Origin: Rotaria sp. Silwood1 | Taxonomy: Eukaryota > Rotifera > Eurotatoria > Philodinida > Philodinidae | Direction of reading: 5' to 3' | Assembly (NCBI GenBank): GCA_905250075.1 | Contig: CAJNOP010000230.1 | Location: forward strand, 216,592 to 280,591 | DNA length: 64,000 nucleotides | In this document: positions 56,817 through 64,000 of the stretch, one piece after another | Layout: each line of letters begins with the position of its first letter | Position numbering within the stretch: position 1 is the stretch's first letter | The notes under the pieces: model-generated | Seen by the model: only the letters and a program-made list of their open reading frames with translations | The model's database searches: none | Told to the model about the DNA's origin: nothing | Made by a program: the position numbers and the translations under genes

Positions 56817-59800
56817 CTGTGGAAAAGTGCAATTGGCAGTACTGTTCGAAAAAAAGTAAAAGAGAAAAGAAGTTGGGCTATTAACTCGTTGGAACAAAGA
56901 AACTATACCAATTAAGAAAGAATAGACAGTTTATAGAAAGGTAGTGGTAAGTGTGTGAGGCACTACTGGATATTCGTATTGTTCTTTTCGTATTTTGTGA
57001 AAGGAATTTTAAGGAAATATATTTTTGATTGAGCATGCGTAGGTTTCCTTTTTTAGACATCTGTACAGAGTTGTACGAATGATCACATGACGACTTATCT
57101 TCGTCTTCTTTCAGTTTCATGATATAAGAGCACTCGGTCAATACACGATTCGACTTCATGAACAATAATAGCTACCACTCACTTTATCCTTTGTTCAATG
57201 TTTCCTTTCGTCTTACTTTTCTCTCCTTCATCTTGACAGCTCTTGTATATCAACTCGCGTTCTGTGTGAAACGGTTTGAACTGGAACGATGGAGTACTCT
57301 CTAACAAAATGTATCACAAGGAACAATTTAGGATTTTTAACAAAGATGATGAACTTTTTACAATTCTGTCTGAGTGCCTGTAAACCACCAAGAATTCTAG
57401 AAAGTGTGCAGAATCTCTAAAACTAAAAACTGCTTCTAAGTTTTAAGATGAGTTCTATCTTGGAACCATTTCTCTAGTTACTAAATTCCTTTTTCGAAAA
57501 ATGCTTCTAATGAAGGTCGCTTGAACTTCACAGATCAGAAGATGACAAACGAGTCCTCCGAAGTCAATTTGAGATTTCGTAGAGTTCCACTATACTTTAC
57601 CAGTATGTTGCAAATTCAAGGAATCACACTGATAGATTCTAAATTTTATACACTATGTGTAAACGACATTGTGAATCATTTGGATGATGAATATGTTATA
57701 GTTCTTTCAATAATGGTTATGTGCGCGTATTGAAATAAACAATTCAGTAACCCTTTTTTTTTTCTACTCACATTACTCCACTCCCGTTGCGCTCTACTTA
57801 GTCTAGATAGACAACACCTGTTCATTTTCAACGTAATGCAGACAACGATGAGTAGACACAACAGATAGAAATAGGCATAGTAGATTCAGCTCTGGTTAGC
57901 AGCATGAGCACACAAATATACACAAGTAGACAGACTGACGTGCAAAGATGCGTGATAACAGATATACTTTAGGCGTTGAAATGTAAATATGTGCAAATTA
58001 AAACAGATTCAAAGCTTTAAACATAAGCAATACATTAATTGAGCAAACAGCCAATGCTTACTAAAGAAATAAACAATTAGATAAAGATAGATATAATGTT
58101 AAATATAGGAATGAGGGATTAGGGAGAGAGGTGAAAGGTTCAGTTTAGAAATAAGGTCTTACGGTTAGAAATAAGGGGTTAGATATAGAGTTAATGAGCA
58201 TTACTAGACTAAGCCCATTTGATGAAGCACTTATTTTTTGGGTAGAACATCTTTTGGAGGAAGAAAAATAAAGTGAGGGATAGAATCATATTCTTCTAGA
58301 ATCTGAAGAGGCTCGATATGACTTCTGTTTTTAGAGAATAGTTGAATGAGCATTGTACACAGGGGATAACGGTAACGCTACTCTTTCAATTTCTCAAGGG
58401 CAATCACAACAAAACAGATAATGCAATAGTAACGAAACGGTGTTTTCCTCATTATCGTTACAGTGATCATTCAGAATATATTTTGTAATGAAACTTAATG
58501 AATTTTATCAAACAATCAAAAGAAAAGAAAAACTCTGTCGAACTTTTGAGTTGATCAGTTGGTCGATGAAATCATTAATTCAACTCAAACATTTCTCGTC
58601 TTAGTAACTAACAAAACGAAGACCTCTATTTTTAGATTAGTAATTTTTTTGGAGAAAAGTCTAAGATCAAGGGAGAAATATAGGTAAATTTACTAAAAAA
58701 AATGTTTTAAAAAGTCAACTATTATTTTTCTCTAAAACTCATATAAACCGATGTTAGAAACAAAGCCTAATAGAGTAACTAGAATGTACATCTATCAGCA
58801 TTTGGATATAAAAGTTGACTTTGTTGTTGATGAAATTTCTGAATAGTGTGTTTAAACGCCAATTTCTGTGATTAACTGCAAAATACAAATTAATGATTAA
58901 AATATTTAAAGATTTATAATATTTAGAGTAAAGTATAGGTCCTATGCTGTTTTTTAGCACAATCAACGGAATTGGAAAGGCAAGGAAAGATTTTGTTCCG
59001 ATATGAACGTCACTACTGTGATATGAACAAGATTGGACAGTTTAAAAAAACCATCAAGTGGAATCTCTCATTCATATTTATTTAGTTTAAAACATTGCTT
59101 ACTGACAATAGATAGTTTATTTTAGGTAAGCCCTCATATAACATATTTTTGTCAACTTGATTTTGTTTTTGTCCTAGAATCACTGTTAAATGATTCTATC
59201 AGACTTCAACAAAGGTGAAGTTAAATAATTCTTTGCAAAGATGATGTCTTTTTTGTTCATCATCGCCCTACTTTTTATTTAGAACATGGTTCGTTTTTCT
59301 TCTTTCCAATTTTCAATTTATGAAAAAAAACAAATATACGAGGTATAAGCTGAGAAACATTTATTTAAAATCGATTCCTACGTATGAATATTATTTTTTT
59401 TCTTTTTTGCAAAGTTGATCTCATCTAACTATGTAAAATAGCATGCTGCTATATTGCTTTCGTTTTTCCTGCATATTTTACTCATATAAATTATGCATGC
59501 AATTCATAAACAACGACTACTAAAGCACGATTTATCATAACAAACGTCTAAATAATAGAAGAAGGGTGGCGATTTATCGCGTTACAGTTCACGATTATCG
59601 ATTCGATGAATTGCGGTTAATCATCAATTTCTTAACGATTTTATTGGCATGAGAAAGTATAACATATTTTATCTCAACTTGTATTTACTATTGTGCAATG
59701 GTTGCATTCACTCAATTTAGCCATTTCTGTACCATTTGAGAAAAACTGTGAACTAAAGAAGTTCTTAGCATCAATCAATAGTTCCATCAATCAAATTAAC

Positions 59801-59907
59801 CCATCATTTTCTCTTACAGTAGACGTCTTCTGAGAATATACTGATTTTCAAAAAGTTATATTTCATTCGATTGATTTAAAGATTATCATACGAGTCAAAG
59901 TAAGACG
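56817..59907. other. No confident gene
   Basis: The first 350 bp may hold the unresolved 5' exon of the LRR gene (minus-strand open frame 56881-57165, hydrophilic then hydrophobic). Beyond it nothing is recognised. A few short direct repeats of TTAGAAATAAGG occur near 58145-58185. Confidence 0.4.
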
Positions 59908-60463
59908 GGCTGATTCTCGTGGCATGTTTTGTTTTTCCCCATAGAATGTCAATGAGTGAAATTAATTGATTTTAGTAGTGAATTTATTCACTTTGAATAA
60001 GTTTCATGACAGTTGTTAGAAATTAGGGACTTCAAGGGTATTTTAAAGTTAAAGGATTATGTTTAAATAGACTATTCTGCTTCCAATAGCCTATTTTTAT
60101 ATTACTTTGAGTGATAGTTGAGGTTCAACTTCTAGATACATGACAAGATTTTCTCTTGAGAGTACTAAAATAACTCGAAGTGTAGTAATTCTACAGTTAT
60201 AATATTCATAACGATGGTAGAAGTGAGCTTTGCTAAGTGATACTGCTCTTCTATTCTTTCAAAATGATATAAAAATATACCATCGCATGTAACATTACCT
60301 ATGTTTGAACATGATCCTTTAAATTTTAAGCACCCTTGAAGTCCCTAATTTCTAATAACTGCCTCGAGACTTATGGAAAATAAAGAATTCACTACTGAAA
60401 TCAATTAGTTCATCTCATTTGAAATTCTAAGGGAAAAAATGAAACATATTACGAGAATCAGTT
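59908..60463. mobile_element. Long inverted-repeat element
   Basis: Arms of about 160 bp (59908-60070 and 60301-60463) are inverted copies. Shared blocks are CTGATTCTCGT at the outer ends, AATTGATTT.AGTAGTGAATT, AGAAATTAGGGACTTCAAGGGT, and AAAGGAT.ATGTT at the inner ends. The 230-bp centre is non-coding. It is immediately downstream of the F-box fragment on the minus strand. Confidence 0.8.
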
Positions 60464-60465
60464 CA

Positions 60466-60720
60466 TCATGCTTTAGAAACTGAGACTTCCACTTGGGAAC
60501 CTTCCCTCGTGAGTAATATCTCTAGCATTATAAAAGTTTGACTCCAGAATAATGATGAAAAATTTACCTGATATCGAGGATATGAATCAGTGATCATATT
60601 CAGCTGTGCACACACATTATGAAGTGAAAGTAAAATTGTTACTTCATCGAGATTATCCAGAATGCGATAGACGAGCTCGGCAGGTAATTGCAGAAGAGAT
60701 GATGGAACTTTATTAGCCAT
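60466..60720 (-). pseudogene. F-box 5' fragment next to an inverted repeat
   Basis: From the ATG at 60720 the frame gives a clean F-box of the same family as the 36567 gene: LQLPAELVYRILDNLDEVTIL..., then YPRYQVNFSS as in other members. After about 60 residues the family pattern is lost, and the frame ends at the edge of the 59908-60463 element. A donor-like GGTAAATT at 60567 could instead end an exon after residue 51, but no following exon is seen. Most likely the gene's 3' part has been lost or replaced by the element. Confidence 0.6.
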
Positions 60721-61128
60721 AAATGTAACTTGCGTTCAAACTGTGTGCGTCGTTAAAATGAAAGCACGTTGAATTTTTTTTCTTTTATACCGACTTGTGT
60801 GTTGACAACGTGTAACGAGCCTTCATCGTGGTCGTGCAATTTGTTGTGTAAACAGAACTGAAACAAGTGCAGCGCAACGAAGGCAACGAATAAAGCAAAG
60901 TCATTTAAGTAACTACGCACATAACAATTTTTTTCAACGCAGCTTTGCACGAAATATGTGCTTCTTAAATGCATTCGAGACCTCTTCAAAGTTTCTTTCT
61001 CGCCATTCGATTGTGACTATCAGAATAAAAGCAACGAGAAAAAACTTAAATATAAATTTGACAGGAGATCACAACAAACGGATGAAACAGAGAAGAAAGA
61101 CATTGATAAGAACGCCAACATAAGGATT

Positions 61129-61155
61129 TTATTATTATTATTATTATTATTATTC
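61129..61155 (+). repeat. (TTA)n microsatellite
   Basis: Nine uninterrupted TTA units. Confidence 0.9.
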
Positions 61156-61230
61156 AATATAAACACCATATATGTGAATATAGTACGAGATTAAAACATA
61201 TGTTGACTGAAGTCATCGCGGAACTGCTGA

Positions 61231-61272
61231 GGATGTGAGTATGGAAGAACAGAAGGTCTACACTCATACTCA
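61231..61272 (+). repeat. G-rich hairpin element, diverged
   Basis: G arm GGATGTGAGTATGG, loop AAGAACAGAAGG, C arm TCTACACTCATACTC. Confidence 0.5.
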
Positions 61273-61795
61273 AGACCCTGTATCTTTTATTGAGCATAGT
61301 CTAGTCGATAGCGAAAAGCAAGTTCAAAAACAAATTAACTTACTGCTTTCAACTCTGATTTGATGAAGTATATTAATTCAAAAAACTTGTGTCACATCAG
61401 TTATTTTTGCAAATTCACACATATTAAAGAAAGAACAGAAGTGCCTTACCTTCGCACCTACATCCGATAACTTCTTTTGAATGGTTTTCATTTGTTGCTA
61501 GAGAAAAACTATCATGTACCCTTTGGTATGATGACGAATGAATAGAATCGTTGTTTTTTCTTGTATCTATAAATGGCTACTCGTGCCATTTTCATTCATA
61601 ATTGTTTTGATTAAATCGAAATGCATATGCACAATTTTGAGGTCGATCAACTGATGACATAAAGATAATAGTACTTCGTAGTTTTGAATATATTTTCATT
61701 ATCTGTGTATTTACAAACAAAATGGATAAGGCTTGATTTCAACGATAATAATTTTCTTTTTCTTGAAGCTGTTCTTGATAACATACAATTGTTGC

Positions 61796-61912
61796 TTATG
61801 CATGATTTCTTTTACGAAATCGACGATAACAACAGCATCCGATGAAAGTTATGAAAACAAGTAAGAAAACTAGAATTAAGATGGTTTTGTTATTGATACG
61901 CTCATCCAGCGA
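61796..61912 (-). CDS. Possible last exon of a single-pass membrane protein
   Basis: After an acceptor (ATTGGTAG), 38 codons give a short polar stretch, one strong membrane span (ILILVFLLVFITFIGCCC) and a basic tail (YRRFRKRNHA) before TAA. This is typical of the end of a type I membrane protein. No convincing upstream exon could be joined. Confidence 0.3.
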   Translation of the reverse strand, partial: SLDERINNKTILILVFLLVFITFIGCCCYRRFRKRNHA

Positions 61913-62657
61913 CTACCAATCTGAATCATAGCTAAAATATCTTCGCATAAGTATATTCTTCTTTTTTCTCTGAAAAACACAGAAAAAAAACATAAAAGTT
62001 CCTCAATCGATAGATACATTCGTCTCACGTAATTATATCAAATGAGTTACCAACCTTATTTCAAAAAATCTCAAAAAAGAAAGATATCTCAATGATTAAG
62101 ATATTTTCTAATTGATTTTTAACTACTTCAAAGACACTAAGGATGATGATAGTAAGACCGATGAATTGATCTCCTACAGAGATGAATGCTGGTATGCACT
62201 TTTTTCAATACATTCTCGAGGTTTTGAATATGCAATATAATGCATGCAAACATGTTGAAGAATTTACAAGCTTTTAATCCTAGTGAGATATGTTTCTTCA
62301 GCAATGCGTAATATTTTGTATTCATTTTTTTTCCTCCTTTTTGTAAATGAATGAATAATATATTACGTCATATTTTTTCTCTTTTTAATTAGATAAAATA
62401 TTCTTGAATATTACGGCTAGATAAATGATGATGATGGACACACATTAAGATGTGAACATATTTCATTTTACTTGTTAAGATTCTGATCTGGAGAACAATC
62501 AATTGACGATTTTATATGTATTTGCAATGTAGTGCATAGACAATTATTTATTATTAATAGATATCCATCAAACCAAAAACGAATCATATTGTGATCCTTT
62601 CATTAATGATGAACGCATTATGCATGCAAAACATTTTAAACAAGTTGGAATATAGAT

Positions 62658-62718
62658 ATGGGTGGGTATGGATCTGAAGATGGATCACGAAAAAACTCAC
62701 ACGCACATTCATACCCAA
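62658..62718 (+). repeat. G-rich hairpin element
   Basis: G arm ATGGGTGGGTATGGATC, loop GATCACGAAAAAACTC, C arm ACACGCACATTCATACCC. Confidence 0.65.
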
Positions 62719-63587
62719 AAGATAAAGTGAGCTAAAGCGTACGATTTTTATATTAGACTGCCTTTTTTTGAGGCTTCTTAATGTCTAAATATCAACGTAG
62801 TTGCATGATGCTAGTTACTGCCAACACCTCGACGATAGAACAGAATTTTTTCTGATATTTTGTTTTGCAAGCATGAAGTGAATACTACTCGATATTCGAG
62901 TTCCATGAGAATCAATTAAATTTAGTTTATAGAAGTAAGTAAATTTGGATGTAGAAAACTTTTAATTTTGACGGACAGTAATTTTAAACATTTGACTAAC
63001 TGTTCATGAGCATAGTAAATTAATTGACATCAGACAAAACTCATCCTCGGATGAGAAAGTGTTAGTCGGTATTGAAAACTAGAATTTTGACAACGACTGA
63101 ATCTTAGTCCGTGGAAAACTTTGAAGTTCATATTTTCTGATCATTGAGACTTAAGAAACCATTAAAAATGAGCATAATAAGTTAAGCTTTAGTGCCACAA
63201 AAATATATAAGAAAACGAAAAAAAACCAACGAAAGACCGACCGATCCGATACCGGTTTGCTGGTCCGGTACCAGCTATGACCGACACCTACACTCTTTCT
63301 TTACCCAAACATTGAGAGTTATAGTACTTCTAGCTATATTTTGCATGATATTGTCGCTCTGTCTTTTATTATCATTTATGAGTCATTTTGTTTTCTATGC
63401 TCGTACATGTAAAACTCGAAAGTGCTTACATGATAAAAGAAAGACATAGAAGATAGAGATGTTTCAGTGAAAAGCTACATCATTAAAGCAAAGCGTTACA
63501 CTGAGAAAGTAATTGAAGAACCAACAAAGTAAACGGAGAGAATAAAAAGAGAAGAATCATTATAAGGAACTGCGAAGATACACGAGT

Positions 63588-63668
63588 AGAGCGAGCAACA
63601 AGAAGAAAGAGAAATAGAAAGAACAGATAAGAAAAAGAAAGGAAAGAAAAGAAGGAAAAAAGAACATT
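63588..63668 (+). repeat. Polypurine tract
   Basis: About 80 bases almost wholly of A and G (AAGAAGAAAGAGAAATAGAA and similar). On the other strand it reads as a hydrophobic open frame, an artefact of the polypyrimidine run. Confidence 0.8.
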
Positions 63669-63937
63669 GAATAAAGCATTACATTTTTTGCTTTTTTCTG
63701 TTATATCAATTCTCATCAATAAAAGACAACCAGTTCGAAAGAAATGCTTCGTGTAGATCTATCAATTGAGTTATTATATCCACAGAAAGAGAGAGAACAT
63801 TTTGCCTCCGATTTATCTCGGTGGCCGTAATGTAGAAGAGATTTTTTTCTGTTCTTCTCGACAGGCAGAAAAGTATGCAACACAAATGCAGTGATATCAT
63901 TTAGTTGCTTCACATACACTCGTTTGTTTTGTCAATC

Positions 63938-64000
63938 ATGATACTGTTAACGCTCGTTATAGCCATTCTAGTGTTATGCTACTATATCAAACATGTCTAC
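63938..64000 (+). CDS. Start of a membrane-anchored protein, cut by the window edge
   Basis: ATG at 63938 opens 21 codons of mostly hydrophobic residues (MILLTLVIAILVLCYYI, then KHVY) and continues past the edge. An N-terminal anchor followed by a short basic stretch is typical of microsomal enzymes such as cytochrome P450s, but the family cannot be told from this piece. Confidence 0.45.
   Translation, partial: MILLTLVIAILVLCYYIKHVY

Larger units (their letters stand above)
60721..61795. other. Non-coding stretch
   Basis: Contains a (TTA)n microsatellite and one hairpin element; no gene recognised. Confidence 0.45.
61913..63937. other. Non-coding stretch
   Basis: No gene recognised. It contains one hairpin element and a polypurine tract, listed separately. 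Confidence 0.45.

Noticed and set aside
5597-62718. G-rich patches as true internal telomere arrays
   Set aside because: No patch has more than two or three TGTGGG-like units in tandem, and nearly all have an inverted C-rich partner, unlike a telomere tract.
63483-63719. Hydrophobic minus-strand frame of 78 codons
   Set aside because: Product of a polypyrimidine tract (Ser/Phe/Leu-rich), not a believable protein.
1-64000. CRISPR arrays, operons, rRNA or tRNA genes
   Set aside because: No regular direct-repeat/spacer structure, no polycistronic gene layout and no convincing cloverleaf or rRNA segment was seen by eye.

Overview
The window looks like nuclear DNA of a small invertebrate, most probably a bdelloid rotifer. 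The base composition is AT-rich. Genes are split by short GT..AG introns, many of 50-80 bp. Several dispersed members of a fast-evolving F-box family are present, and scattered G-rich patches resemble the bdelloid telomere unit (TGTGGG). The species assignment is inference. No tRNA, rRNA, CRISPR array or operon is visible.

Layout. 1-9 kb: a dead AAA ATPase fragment (444-950), a diacylglycerol kinase-like gene with altered catalytic motifs (3332-4657) and its probable upstream exons, and a six-bladed NHL-repeat gene (7025-7990, minus). 9-24.5 kb: a 353-bp foldback repeat (9711-10063), a three-exon caspase-like protease (13088-17089, minus) whose 3.2-kb intron holds a mariner transposase relic, and a multi-exon membrane protein (23704-24511, minus). 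28.6-33 kb: a two-exon amidinotransferase (28684-30141) and a polytopic membrane RING-H2 ubiquitin ligase (31322-32893, minus). 36.5-45 kb: an intact two-exon F-box gene (36567-38523), a decayed REJ-domain pseudogene, a small hypothetical gene, a short FLYWCH gene inside a symmetrical inverted-repeat element (42528-43279), and a one-pass membrane protein (44110-44865, minus). 46.7-52.2 kb: two F-box pseudogenes, one split by a TTAA-flanked MITE and one followed by a nested-palindrome MITE. 54.6-56.8 kb: a tandem array of fifteen 84-bp LRR exons plus a terminal exon (minus). 60-64 kb: an F-box 5' fragment beside another long inverted repeat, a possible membrane-anchor exon, and the first 21 codons of a gene that runs off the right edge.

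The genes do not form a pathway. The common themes are regulated proteolysis and recognition proteins (F-box, RING, LRR, NHL, caspase), gene-family birth and death, and heavy decoration by foldback elements. The most distinctive signal is a family of about 20 short hairpins. Each has a GGGTGTGGGTGT-like arm, a purine-rich loop near AAGAGAAGAC, and a CCACACCCACA-like arm, and they occur in both orientations. The best single element is the FLYWCH cassette: six copies of AATTGCGACCAC or its complement are placed symmetrically around it, and it is flanked by a 12-bp direct repeat. Coding calls come from reading translations and splice sites by eye; no search was run.
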